DNA of 64,000 nt from Melitaea cinxia (Eukaryota > Arthropoda > Insecta > Lepidoptera > Nymphalidae). A model generated the notes under the pieces. The model was not told the DNA's origin, ran no database searches, and saw only the letters and a list, made by a program, of their open reading frames with translations. The stretch lies in the NCBI RefSeq assembly GCF_905220565.1, contig NC_059410.1, positions 139,501 to 203,500 on the forward strand. Direction: 5' to 3'. The position numbers and the translations under genes were made by a program. Shown here piece by piece: positions 13,267 to 23,762 of the stretch (positions are counted from its first letter, which is position 1; each line of letters starts with the position of its first letter).

Positions 13267-13297
13267 AATCAATCAATCAATCAATCCATCAATTAAT
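13267..13297. repeat. (TCAA)n microsatellite
   Basis: Short imperfect tetranucleotide run abutting the start of the next 330-bp repeat copy. Confidence 0.7.
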
Positions 13298-13302
13298 CAC
13301 AG

Positions 13303-13621
13303 CAGCCTTTCGCAGTCCACTACTCGACATAGGCCTCCACAAGTTCACGCTAAAAGTGGCGTATACTCATGTGTTTTGCCCATTGTCACCACGCTGGGCA
13401 GGCGGGTTGGTAACCGCAGGGCTGGCTTTGTCTCACCGAAGACGCTGCTGCCCGTCTTCGGCCTGTGTATTTCAAAGCCAGCAGTTGGATAGTTACCCCG
13501 CCATCGGTCGGCTTTTTAAGTTCCAAGGTAGTAGTGGAACTGTGTTATCCCTTAGTCGCCTCTTACGACACCCACGGGAAAAGAGGGGGTGGCTATATTC
13601 TTTGATGCCGTAATCACACAG
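13303..13621 (+). repeat. 330-bp hairpin repeat (copy 2)
   Basis: Same family as the copy at 11048-11365, from CAGCCTTTCGCAGTCC to TAATCACACAG, with the CCGAAGACG / CGTCTTCGG hairpin kept. The shared frame is open to 13613. Confidence 0.8.
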
Positions 13622-13664
13622 CATTATTGTTATAATTCTTTAAAAAAACGAGAATACTTTTCAC

Positions 13665-13856
13665 TCAATGGGGAGCAATGGCTTGTTCACCTAAAGTGAC
13701 TCTTTGGTTAGTGGTCGTGGCAGTGGAACAGCGGGATATTTGACCTTGAAGCGGGGCGGCCGGCGCCACCTTGTCGCAGTTTTCAACGTCATCGTGAAGT
13801 ATGTACGGATTGTCGCACCGCGGGGAGTTGCTTAGCTCAACAAAAATATTGCTCAT
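13665..13856 (-). CDS. Possible short coding exon (63 codons), unassigned
   Basis: A minus-strand frame in a GC-richer island not covered by any repeat I recognise. The product starts MSNIFVELSNSPRCDNPY and is fairly complex in composition, unlike the low-complexity frames around it. Just upstream on the same strand is a GGTAAGA donor-like site (about 13869-13880). There is no recognised domain, signal peptide or neighbour gene. It could be a host exon or chance; conservation across moths would decide. I do not assign a function. Confidence 0.15.
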   Translation of the reverse strand: MSNIFVELSNSPRCDNPYILHDDVENCDKVAPAAPLQGQISRCSTATTTNQRVTLGEQAIAPH

Positions 13857-13859
13857 GTG

Positions 13860-14480
13860 TTTGCGTCTTACCGTCCATATTAATCCCTAGAGCTCATTAT
13901 ATATAGTGATTGTGCTCACCTTTTCTGCTCACCACGCATCTCATGCCGCTGACTCAAACATTCCTAGTTAGGATAGTCGTCAGTCCCAACCATCCGCTCA
14001 TCAGTCTCGACCCAACCTCCATTCCCGAAGCTGGACATTAGTGTATACAACTACTTCACGTTTTACTTTTATTTTTTGCACGTTTGATGTCACGTAGTTT
14101 CTGAAGCTTAATGTTGTTTTAATTCTCGAACAAAAAAATACTTGCTTAATATTTTTATGAGATTTAAACCTTACCAAAGTTTTTATAATTAATTTTATAT
14201 TTAGTTTCAGATAATTTGTTGGTTTAGGTTTACAATTTTTGACTTGTTTTGAACTAATAATGATATAAACTTAATTTTTCGAGCGGTTTAATCTGCTCCT
14301 ACACATACGGTGCTCAAAATCAATGATTGTAAAATGACCACATACTAGTGTATTTTATTGGAAAATATTTAATTTTAAAAAACGTTTATTACTTCTAACA
14401 CAGTGTAGTTTGAGTTCGTTTTGTGTAAATATTCAATTTCCAGTCGTGGCGTAACGTTGAGCGCGTATTCGTTCGTTATG
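13860..14480. other. Non-coding stretch
   Basis: No gene or repeat recognised. Confidence 0.4.
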
Positions 14481-14483
14481 TTT

Positions 14484-14734
14484 AGAGTGCCTAGTGTGAG
14501 TTTTGTTTAATCCGTCTCGCAATAACGGGTGCAAATTTTAACTTCATTTTGTATGGGAAATTCGGGATTACAATCTAGTTCTCGCGATTGCCGCTAGATG
14601 GCTCTGTATCGATTGTATCGTATACTATTCTTTATCGTCTAGGCTGCACTGTTTAAATTCCCATACAAAATAATCTTCACTTATAAACGCGTTTCTGTCA
14701 TGTTTCTGTGAATAAAACTCGCACTAGGCACTCT
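14484..14734. mobile_element. Fold-back MITE, 251 bp
   Basis: Terminal inverted repeats AGAGTGCCTAGTGTGAG (14484) and its near-complement CTCGCACTAGGCACTCT (to 14734). The inverted similarity continues inward: TTTTGTATGGGAAATT on the left answers AATTCCCATACAAAA on the right. GTTT occurs immediately outside both ends (14480-14483 and 14735-14738), a possible 4-bp target duplication. No coding capacity. The superfamily is unknown. Confidence 0.7.
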
Positions 14735-16930
14735 GTTTTGTCGCCGAAACTAGTTGATCGACACGTAAATTTAACACACTGACTGTCGAGAGAGACATAA
14801 CGTAAAAAACCAACTGTAATAAACTTTTATTAAATATAATTAAACAAAAAATAATGAAGTGAAAGTCAATATAAAGTGAGTTACATTACATATAATTATT
14901 AGAAAACACATAACAGCGTACCCCATATGTGTCACATGCTTATCTGCATAGATTCAGACTCTAATTTTTATAGATGTTTGTCGCTTACAATTGTTTGAAC
15001 TCACCTACTCATAGTAGAAAGAAAACGCCGGTATAGTGTTTTGTCCCCGTGGTAACAATACGCTCCTCCTTCAAGTTTTAGTTAAGATTTAGTGTGTTTG
15101 CGACTCGTGTATGATAATGAATATTAAAAATAATAAAGATCTCTTCATCACAGACCACAGACAGTTTCAGTATCATAAAATTGCACTTATTATGAAAACA
15201 ATCAATTAACGGACAGCTGCTCTTTCCTCGAAGCTGACTTTAATTCCAGCGCTCGCGGCTGCGCTCCCGCGATGTTTCAAGGATTGCAAATATAATTTAA
15301 CTTCTTGTGGCTTTAAACGTAATTGAAGCGATCGTCCGCAATGTTCAATAATTGTGTTTGCAGACAAACGAAAAAAAACCGACTTCAATTACATCGACAA
15401 GTAATACAACGTAGAGCAGAAGTTTAATGCCTACTCTTGGCAAGCAATCGTATTGTGAGGTAAATAAGCTAATAAAACACACAAAGTTGTGTTGAACGTA
15501 CTGTAAGTAGTTGATATTAAAATGAGGCGGGCGCGGCGGGGCGGCGGACGAGCGCAGGAACTGATCAATTAGGGAAATGGCCGCCGCTGCTGTCGTGATT
15601 TTATCGACCACCAGCGACCACAACGAGCCTCAAGAACTTGTGTGACGTCTTGCAAGATGCTTGTTAGGGTTGTGATACGATGTACTCGTAGTTGAAGTAC
15701 GGGCGACGTGGTTTTAACTTATTTGTAAATAATGGTTAGTTTTTTAGTTTTATTATTAATGATTCGTTTTCGGAAATAATAAGAAATGCTTGTTAGATAG
15801 ATATTAAATTCTAGTCGAGGTCTCCGAAGCGTAGATTGTCTAGGAAGGCGTGTATATTCGAATTTTGCCTTTTAACTAGATTATATGGCTACGACTATTG
15901 GTATTCTAGTATTGTAAGTGGGTTACTTCGTGTTCTCGCTACTCCATACCGTAAATGAACACACAAACTATTTTGGTTTTGTAGTTAATTATTTAAGCGT
16001 CCACTTATATTTTATTTTAGTTCGAATAATAAATGTTCGATTAAAAAAAGAATCATCGAAATCGGCCTGCCCGTAACAAGTTATAAGGCAAAAAACACAA
16101 AAAAGACATTTGAATTGAGAACCTACTCTTTTTTAAGTCGGTTAAAAATACACTAGCGATGAACTTATGTATTTAAACGAAATAATTTACTCTACACAAA
16201 AACTGCATCAGGTTGAATTTCGAACATTTTCCAAGTCACGCACCATCATAATCGGACCGTCAGTGTATTGTATGTAATGATCGCAATTTATTTATGAAAT
16301 TAGTTGATTTTTCAACTGAATTGAACATTTTTCAGAGAGACACTTCTGCACCGCTTGGTATTCGAGAGCGCTCATTAAACGAAATCGTCCGAGAAAATGA
16401 AAAGTATCCAATGAAGTTTCATATTGAATTGGGAGTTGGCGAGTTTGTTCAGTTTCGGAGTCCTCACGACTGTCGGCAGTAATTATCAATATAAGTGCCA
16501 CCGGCATCACGCTAACGAACTGCGGTATTAACCATTCAGCTCTTAGCGAAAGAAACATAAAAATATTTGAAAAACGCTTCAAAGAAATAACCTCTGCGGT
16601 TCGTTTAGCGAGCGTGTTTATTTAATCTCATTATAGCGTTCAAATGATCGCTCGTCGGCGAACGCTTCAAAAGACTCACTCGCGTCGAAGTAAAATGTAT
16701 TAAATATAAAAACGTTATAGAAATTAATTAATTTGACGTCAACATGCGATGTTGGCATTACGGTTCCCGTGAACGCGCCGAGCTCTTGTTCATGAAGGCG
16801 TTATAATTATAAGCTGTCTGTAGCGGCGACGACAACGCTTACTTAATTACAGTTTTTATTTTATACGTCCACCGGAATTAAACAAAGTGTCATCATTAGT
16901 GAGTTCTTTACGCTTATTATTTTTTGAATA
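14735..16930. other. Non-coding stretch with fragments of the AACCGACTTC family
   Basis: Fragments of that repeat occur at about 15362-15410 and 16040-16146. GC-richer patches at 15520-15620 and 16580-16830 have no recognisable frame. No gene is supported. Confidence 0.4.
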
Positions 16931-16935
16931 TATTG

Positions 16936-17022
16936 TCCGTCCGTCCGTCCGTCCGTCCGTCCGTCCGTCCGTCCGTCCGTCCGTCCGTCCGTCTGTCCGT
17001 CTGTCCGTCTGTGCGTCTGTCT
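16936..17022. repeat. (CCGT)n microsatellite
   Basis: About 14 pure CCGT units, then a degenerate tail with CTGT variants. The open frames across it on both strands are artefacts of the period-4 repeat. Confidence 0.95.
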
Positions 17023-17026
17023 GCAA

Positions 17027-17575
17027 ACGAAAAAAACCGACTTCAATTCGAAAGAAGTCAACGCGTTATCAAAGATTACTCATAAAGTAGTTATCAGATC
17101 GCAATAAAATTTATATGTGACCACCTGACAAACATCAGCTTTCGATTAAATTAAAAATTATTAAAATCGGTACATCCAGTATAAAGTGATTGCGGATTTT
17201 CAAGAAGTTCCCTTGATTTCTCTGGGATCCCATCATCAGATCCTAGTTTCCTTATCATGGTAATTAACTAAAGATATCTTCTTTCCAACACAAAAAGAAT
17301 TATCAAAATCGGTACATCCAGTAGAAAGTTATGCGGTATAATACAACTTAGGTCGACGACAAAAGCGTCAAGTAAAAACGCATTATTAGATATAACTCGA
17401 AAAGTAGTTGTAAGATCTCAAATAAATTTAAATGGAACCAATTGACACACAGCACCTTTCGATTAAAAAAAATTGTCGAAATCGGTCCACACGGTCAAAA
17501 GTTCTGATGTAACATTCATAAAAAAAAATACAGTCGAATTGAAAACCTCCTCCTTTTTTGGAAGTCGGTTAAAAA
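17027..17575 (+). mobile_element. AACCGACTTC-family repeat with inverted termini
   Basis: Begins AAAAAACCGACTTCAATTC and ends TTTGGAAGTCGGTTAAAAA, so the ends are complementary. Internal phrases such as AAAATCGGTACATCCAGTA occur in other copies (17684-17990, 25970-26292, 29697-29935). No protein is encoded. Could be a MITE or another non-autonomous element. Confidence 0.65.
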
Positions 17576-17683
17576 TTAAGTAATGTTGACTTCAGTTTGC
17601 TATAAAGTCAATGCATTCATATGATTTTTTTCACTTCTATTACATAAAAAGCAGAATTATTTGTTTGGATACTGATCTATTTT

Positions 17684-17990
17684 TAACCGACTTCAAAAAA
17701 AGGAGGAGGTTACTCAATTCGACCGTATATATATATATATATATATATTTTTTTTAAATGTATGTTCGGAGATAACTTCTTCGTTTATGAACCGATTTTG
17801 ATAATTCTTTTTTTGTTGGAAAGGTGATATCCATAGTTTGGTACCATGATAAGGAAACCAAGATCTGATGACGGGATCTCAGAGAAATCGAGGGGAACTT
17901 TCAAAAATCGTAAGGGTGACTAGTAAATTTAATCATGTTTTCATTAAGTACTATAAAGCACTACTATTTAATAAAGGTCTGGAGTCGATC
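17684..17990 (-). mobile_element. AACCGACTTC-family repeat, opposite orientation
   Basis: Starts TTTTAACCGACTTC, then GGAGGAGGTT, an (AT)n run at about 17727-17750, AACCGATTTTGATAATTC and ACCATGATAAGGAAACC. These are the reverse of phrases in the neighbouring copy. The two copies are back to back with about 110 bp between. Confidence 0.6.
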
Positions 17991-18540
17991 TGATGATGGA
18001 GAAGAAAGATAGTCGAGGGAACTCTTCAACAATTTATAGCAATTACCTGCTTTTTGAACTTAATTCGTTTCTATTGATGAGAACTTTGCACCTGTATGAG
18101 TTATAAGTGCCATTACAGTCTGATGATGGAGACAAAAGTTAGTCGAGGGAACTCTTTAACGATTTATAGCAATTACCTGCTGTTTGAACTTAATTCGTTT
18201 CTATTGATGAGAACTTTGCATATATATGAGTTATAAGTGCCATTTCCATCTGATGATGGAAACGAAAGATAGTCGAGGGAACTCTTCAACGACTTATAGC
18301 AATTACCTGCTGTTTGAACTTAATTCGTTTCTACTGATTAGAACTTTGCACCTATATGAGTTACAAGTGCCATTAAAGTCTGATGATGGAGACGAAAGAT
18401 AGTCGAGGGAACTTTTCAACGATTTATAGCAATTACCCGCTGTGTGATCATCTGTGTCGCAGGACCAGGTTTGATGATGGAGCCCATAAACACTCGAGGG
18501 AATTTCTCAACAATTTACAGCAGTTACCTTTTGCTGTTTG
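17991..18540. repeat. 130-bp tandem repeat, about four copies
   Basis: TCTGATGATGGA recurs at 17989, 18119, 18249 and 18379, exactly 130 bp apart, each followed by AGTCGAGGGAACT and ATAGCAATTACC. A degenerate, shortened fifth unit begins near 18470. Units differ by a few substitutions. It lies directly against the preceding repeat and is probably part of it. Confidence 0.9.
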
Positions 18541-18554
18541 ACGACCGCTTTGAT

Positions 18555-18955
18555 ATAATGGTGCATGTGCCGTGTCGGCGGCGCCTAAACACCGACGGTC
18601 GCGGGTTCTATTCCCGCTCGGAGTGGATATTTATGTTTATACAAATATTTATCTTCGGTCTAGTTATTAATCCTTGTGGTTCTCCCAACCTAGCCTCAGA
18701 GAACAGTCCCGGTTGTTATTATGTACACCTGATAGCGAACTTTACTCATAGTATGTCGACGCGTTAGCGCAGCGGTCACAGTACTGGATGTTGCCCTGGC
18801 GTTAGGAGGTTCAATCTCCGCGCACGACAGACATTTGTATTGGCCATATAGATGTTTGTCATGATCTGGGTGTTTGTGCTTGTGTATTGTGTATGCTTCC
18901 GAGCCCCCGACATAAGAGAAAAAGCATCCTTGTTAGGTCTACCCATCACTAAAAA
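18555..18955 (+). mobile_element. Two tandem tRNA-type SINE units
   Basis: First unit about 18555-18753 with B box GGGTTCTATTCCCGC and the body CCCGGTTGTTATTATG. A second SINE head starts at about 18754 with TTAGCGCAGCGG (A-box region) and a weaker B box, followed by a body like that of the SINE at 5964. Each head would be a Pol III promoter; the second B box is mutated. Confidence 0.7.
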
Positions 18956-18962
18956 TTGTAAA

Positions 18963-19452
18963 ATAAAATAATTTTTAACAAAAAAAAACCGACTTCAAAA
19001 AGGAAACTAAAAAGTGAAAAATAAATTTACTTAGTAGAAAGTAATTCGTATTTTGGTTTAGTTAATCAGAAATGATTAAATAAATATTTTATAATTTTGA
19101 AGTTGGTGCCAAGTACTACAACAACCTGGCTAAAATAACAAATACAAACAACACACACACAATAAACAAGTACAAAAAATATTATTAAATATGTCAAAAC
19201 AATAACAGTATAATAAAAGTATTCAACCTAATAGTCAATGAAACAAATTATGAAAGAAAACTGAATACAACTTACGAGTAGATACTAGAGTAGTTATTGT
19301 TTTACTTGGCACCGACTTCAAAATTATAAAATATTTATTTAATCATTTCTGATTAACTAAAAATACGAATTACTTTCTACTAAGTAAATTTATTTTTCAC
19401 TTTTTAGTTTCCTTTTTGAAGTCGGTTTTTTTTTTGTTAAAAATTATTAAAA
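18963..19452. mobile_element. Fold-back element of about 490 bp
   Basis: Long inverted arms: 18963-19117 begins AATAATTTTTAACAAAAA, then ACCGACTTCAAAAAGGAAAC. It is answered by GTTTCCTTTTTGAAGTCGG and TTGTTAAAAATTATT ending near 19452. Arms are about 140-150 bp, with some 190 bp of unique sequence between. Termini belong to the AACCGACTTC family. Non-coding. Confidence 0.75.
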
Positions 19453-20152
19453 TTCAATTTGAGCTAAAAGTCTGTTTAACTATTAAAGGAACTAACTATT
19501 AAGGATCATAAGACTACAAAAACAAAGTGTTAAGAAACATATAAACCCAACTAAACTTAAAAACGAGTGAAATCGCTCGTGTCATCTAATTATGTATAAT
19601 CTCTCAACAACGTAACAAACTAAGAGAACAAATTAGTTCGTTACAAAGTTCGCTAATAACTAACACTACTAAAACCGTAAACCCAGTAGCACTTTCCCCA
19701 GCAGTACTCGATGAGCTTACAAAGTCGGAAGCTGACAAATTAGAGGAATCATCGCTGCGAGTCCGGTGATCGCCGAACTTACGGGGATTAAGGACTGCTC
19801 ACCTTCTGGGGATGGCGTGAGGGCTCGGCGGTGAGCTCCGTCAACATGTCAAACATGGAAAAATGCGTTTGATTGTGTTTGGTAAACTATGAATCCGTAA
19901 CAATTTTATTTTTATTTTATTTTTTAATTAATATTATAGGAATAAGCACTACGCCTTTTAATTCAATTTATACGCATTTACTGCCGTAAGTATTTTTTGT
20001 CAAGTAAAAAGAAAAAAAATGTATATAGTACATATGACTAGGGTAAAGAACATAGCCACCCCCACTCTTTCCGTGGGTGTCGTAAGAGGTGTCGTAATGT
20101 TTCAAAAGTAAAATGAGTAGAAAATTTCAAAAGTTTAGGAAATATACGAATA
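19453..20152. other. Non-coding stretch
   Basis: No gene. A 48-bp scrap of the 330-bp hairpin repeat is at 20049-20096. Confidence 0.4.
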
Positions 20153-21828
20153 CTAGCTGTGCCCGCGGCTTCGCCCGCGTTGAAATCAGTGTGTCACAAA
20201 GTTTTCCCGGCACACTTCCAGTTAAACTCTCATTATAATCGGCTTAGCCGTTCCGTAAAACTTCCTCTTGAACCGCATGAAAATCCGTTCAGTAGATTTT
20301 GAGGAAATCGATCACATACATTTTTGGGGACTTTGTTTTATAATACACTAACTGTTGCCCGCGACTACATCCGCGTGGTTATGAAGATATGCATTACTAT
20401 TAAGATGTTTAACGCATTTTTTTTATTTCAGTCACTTGAAATGATTATCACACTGAGTAACTTTTTAAAAGGCACAATTTAGTATAATTTAATACTTGTT
20501 TTTATAAAACCTCTCTATACACCACATTTTTAGTTTTATTTTCAGGCTGTATATGTTTCATACAAACTATCAACCCCAATTAAACCCCCTTAGAGATGGA
20601 ATATCGCTAAATCTCTCTACTCTACTACTATTATCTACTAACTATAATCTACCTCCCTGCCAAATTTCATCTTTATCCATCCTAGATGGATGGACCACCT
20701 TCCAGCTGTTTTTGGGTTCTCGTGATGAGTGAGTCAGTGACCTTTCTCTTTTATATATATAGATTACGATGTATTATTTGGACACCTCCTCACCACCTAT
20801 AGAGCATATATTTTAAATTTCAAGTCTCTTACTTCAAAGACATAGAACTTTCATACAAATTTCCAACCCCCGTTTTATCCCCTTAGGGGTCGAGTTTCGT
20901 AAAATTTGTTCTTAGCGGATGTTTACGCTCTATAAGGAACCTACCTATCAAATATCAAATTTGTAGCTGTTATAGTTTCGGGGATTTCGTGATGAATGAA
21001 TCAATGTACCACCCCCCGTTTTAACCCCGAAAGGGAGTTGATTTCTAAAGATACATTGTTTAGAGACCTCCTTACCATCTATGGAGCATACATTTTAAAT
21101 TTCAAGTCGTTTACTTCAAAAACATAGGACTTTCATACAAACTTCCAACCCCCGTTTTACCCCTCTAGGGGTCGAATTTCGTAAAACTCGTTCTTAGCGA
21201 ATGTTTACGCCCTATAAGGAGCCTATCTGCCAAATTTCAAGTTTTTAGGTGTTATAGTTTCGGAGATTTCGTGGTGAGTGAGTAAACCTACCATCCCCCG
21301 TTTTAACCCCAAAAGGGAGTTGATTTCTAAAGATAGATTATTTGGACTCCTTCTCATTATCTATAAGGCATACATTTTAAATTTCAAGTCTCTTACTTCA
21401 AAATCATGGGACTTTCATACAAACTTCCAACCCCCGTTTTAACCCCAAAAGGGAGTTGATTTCTAAAGATAGATTATTTGGACTCCTTCTCATTATCTAT
21501 AAGGCATACATTTTAAATTTCAAGTCTCTTACTTCAAAATCATGGGACTTTCATACACACTTCCAACCCCCGTTTTATCGCCTTAGAGGTTGAATTTCGT
21601 AAAATCCGTTCTTAGCGGATGTTTACACTCTATAAGGAGCCTTTCTGCCAAATTTCAAGTTTGTAGATGTTATAGTTTCGGAGATTTCGTGATGAGTGAG
21701 TCAACCTACCATCCCCCGATTCAACCCCAAAAGGGAGTTGATTTCTAAAGATATATTATTTGAACACCTTCTCATCATCTATAGAGCATACATTTTAAAT
21801 TTCAAGTCTCTTACTTCAAAATCATAGG

Positions 21829-21840
21829 ACGTTCATACAA
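21829..21840. repeat. Left target-site duplication of the tRNA-like array
   Basis: ACGTTCATACAA here and again at 23789-23800. The Helitron minisatellite consensus at this place reads ACTTTCATACAA, so the shared G variant shows the two copies derive from one site. Confidence 0.8.
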
Positions 21841-21907
21841 TTTTTATTTTTGTGTTACCCACAATTAGGAATTCTAAACATTTTTGAATATCATATCAAA
21901 AATTGAC

Positions 21908-21979
21908 CGCTCCAGCGGGATTCGAACCCGCGTCTTCGACATACCGTGTCGACGCTCTAGCCAATTAAGCTATGGAACG
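21908..21979 (-). ncRNA. tRNA-like Pol III unit 1 (not a normal decoding tRNA)
   Basis: The 72-nt sequence folds as a complete cloverleaf. Acceptor CGTTCCA pairs with TGGAGCG (one G-U), D stem GCTT with GAGC, anticodon stem TCGAC with GTCGA, and T stem GCGGG with CCCGC. A box TAGCTTAATTGG and B box GGTTCGAATCC fit consensus. TTTTT lies five bases after the 3' end, a Pol III stop. The anticodon loop is ACGGTAT, with C where tRNAs carry U33 and a nominal GGT anticodon not used by eukaryotic tRNA-Thr. So it is probably a transcribable tRNA-derived repeat rather than a translating tRNA. Confidence 0.7.
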
Positions 21980-22218
21980 ATATACTCGCCAGAGCGAAAC
22001 TTTTGATATGATGATTTTTACTTTCGGTTTAAGCGAACCGTGGCGCCGTCTATAGTGAGTTCTTTACAGAGACTCGTAACTATTCAAAGTTTCATATTAC
22101 AATGAAAATCTTTGACAGGAGACGACACCATGCTATTTTTAATATGTACGATTTTTATTTTTGTGTTACCCACAATTAGGAATTCTAAACATTTTTGAAT
22201 ATCATATCAAAAATTGAC

Positions 22219-22290
22219 CGCTCCAGCGGGATTCGAACCCGCGTCTTCGACATACCGTGTCGACGCTCTAGCCAATTAAGCTATGGAACG
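22219..22290 (-). ncRNA. tRNA-like Pol III unit 2
   Basis: Same 72-nt sequence as unit 1, 311 bp further on. Confidence 0.7.
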
Positions 22291-22529
22291 ATATACTCGC
22301 CAGAGCGAAACTTTTGATATGATGATTTTTACTTTCGGTTTAAGCGAACCGTGGCGCCGTCTATAGTGAGTTCTTTACAGAGACTCGTAACTATTCAAAG
22401 TTTCATATTACAATGAAAATCTTTGACAGGAGACGACACCATGCTATTTTTAATATGTACGATTTTTATTTTTGTGTTACCCACAATTAGGAATTCTAAA
22501 CATTTTTGAATATCATATCAAAAATTGAC

Positions 22530-22601
22530 CGCTCCAGCGGGATTCGAACCCGCGTCTTCGACATACCGTGTCGACGCTCTAGCCAATTAAGCTATGGAAC
22601 G
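22530..22601 (-). ncRNA. tRNA-like Pol III unit 3
   Basis: Same 72-nt sequence; last unit of the left half, next to the inversion centre. Confidence 0.7.
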
Positions 22602-22757
22602 ATATACTCGCCAGAGCGAAACTTTTGATATGATGATTTTTACTTTCGGTTTAAGCGAACCGTGGCGCCGTCTATAGTGAGTTCTTTACAGAGACTCGTA
22701 ACTATTAAACCGAAAGTAAAAATCATCATATCAAAAGTTTCGCTCTGGCGAGTATAT

Positions 22758-22829
22758 CGTTCCATAGCTTAATTGGCTAGAGCGTCGACACGGTATGTCG
22801 AAGACGCGGGTTCGAATCCCGCTGGAGCG
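22758..22829 (+). ncRNA. tRNA-like Pol III unit 4
   Basis: Same sequence, now on the plus strand; first unit of the right half. Confidence 0.7.
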
Positions 22830-23068
22830 GTCAATTTTTGATATGATATTCAAAAATGTTTAGAATTCCTAATTGTGGGTAACACAAAAATAAAAATCGT
22901 ACATATTAAAAATAGCATGGTGTCGTCTCCTGTCAAAGATTTTCATTGTAATATGAAACTTTGAATAGTTACGAGTCTCTGTAAAGAACTCACTATAGAC
23001 GGCGCCACGGTTCGCTTAAACCGAAAGTAAAAATCATCATATCAAAAGTTTCGCTCTGGCGAGTATAT

Positions 23069-23140
23069 CGTTCCATAGCTTAATTGGCTAGAGCGTCGAC
23101 ACGGTATGTCGAAGACGCGGGTTCGAATCCCGCTGGAGCG
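23069..23140 (+). ncRNA. tRNA-like Pol III unit 5
   Basis: Same 72-nt sequence with boxes and T5 stop kept. Confidence 0.7.
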
Positions 23141-23379
23141 GTCAATTTTTGATATGATATTCAAAAATGTTTAGAATTCCTAATTGTGGGTAACACAAAA
23201 ATAAAAATCGTACATATTAAAAATAGCATGGTGTCGTCTCCTGTCAAAGATTTTCATTGTAATATGAAACTTTGAATAGTTACGAGTCTCTGTAAAGAAC
23301 TCACTATAGACGGCGCCACGGTTCGCTTAAACCGAAAGTAAAAATCATCATATCAAAAGTTTCGCTCTGGCGAGTATAT

Positions 23380-23451
23380 CGTTCCATAGCTTAATTGGCT
23401 AGAGCGTCGACACGGTATGTCGAAGACGCGGGTTCGAATCCCGCTGGAGCG
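23380..23451 (+). ncRNA. tRNA-like Pol III unit 6
   Basis: Same 72-nt sequence with boxes and T5 stop kept. Confidence 0.7.
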
Positions 23452-23690
23452 GTCAATTTTTGATATGATATTCAAAAATGTTTAGAATTCCTAATTGTGG
23501 GTAACACAAAAATAAAAATCGTACATATTAAAAATAGCATGGTGTCGTCTCCTGTCAAAGATTTTCATTGTAATATGAAACTTTGAATAGTTACGAGTCT
23601 CTGTAAAGAACTCACTATAGACGGCGCCACGGTTCGCTTAAACCGAAAGTAAAAATCATCATATCAAAAGTTTCGCTCTGGCGAGTATAT

Positions 23691-23762
23691 CGTTCCATAG
23701 CTTAATTGGCTAGAGCGTCGACACGGTATGTCGAAGACGCGGGTTCGAATCCCGCTGGAGCG
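23691..23762 (+). ncRNA. tRNA-like Pol III unit 7
   Basis: Same 72-nt sequence; the array ends 26 bp downstream, just after its T5 stop. Confidence 0.7.

Noticed and set aside
16861..17090. Repetitive Ser-Val-Arg-Pro or Asp-Gly-Arg-Thr proteins
   Set aside because: They are translations of the CCGT microsatellite on the two strands.
21908..23762. Seven functional tRNA-Thr(GGT) genes
   Set aside because: Position 33 is C, not U, eukaryotes do not use a GGT anticodon for threonine, and the units sit in a recent repeat insertion.
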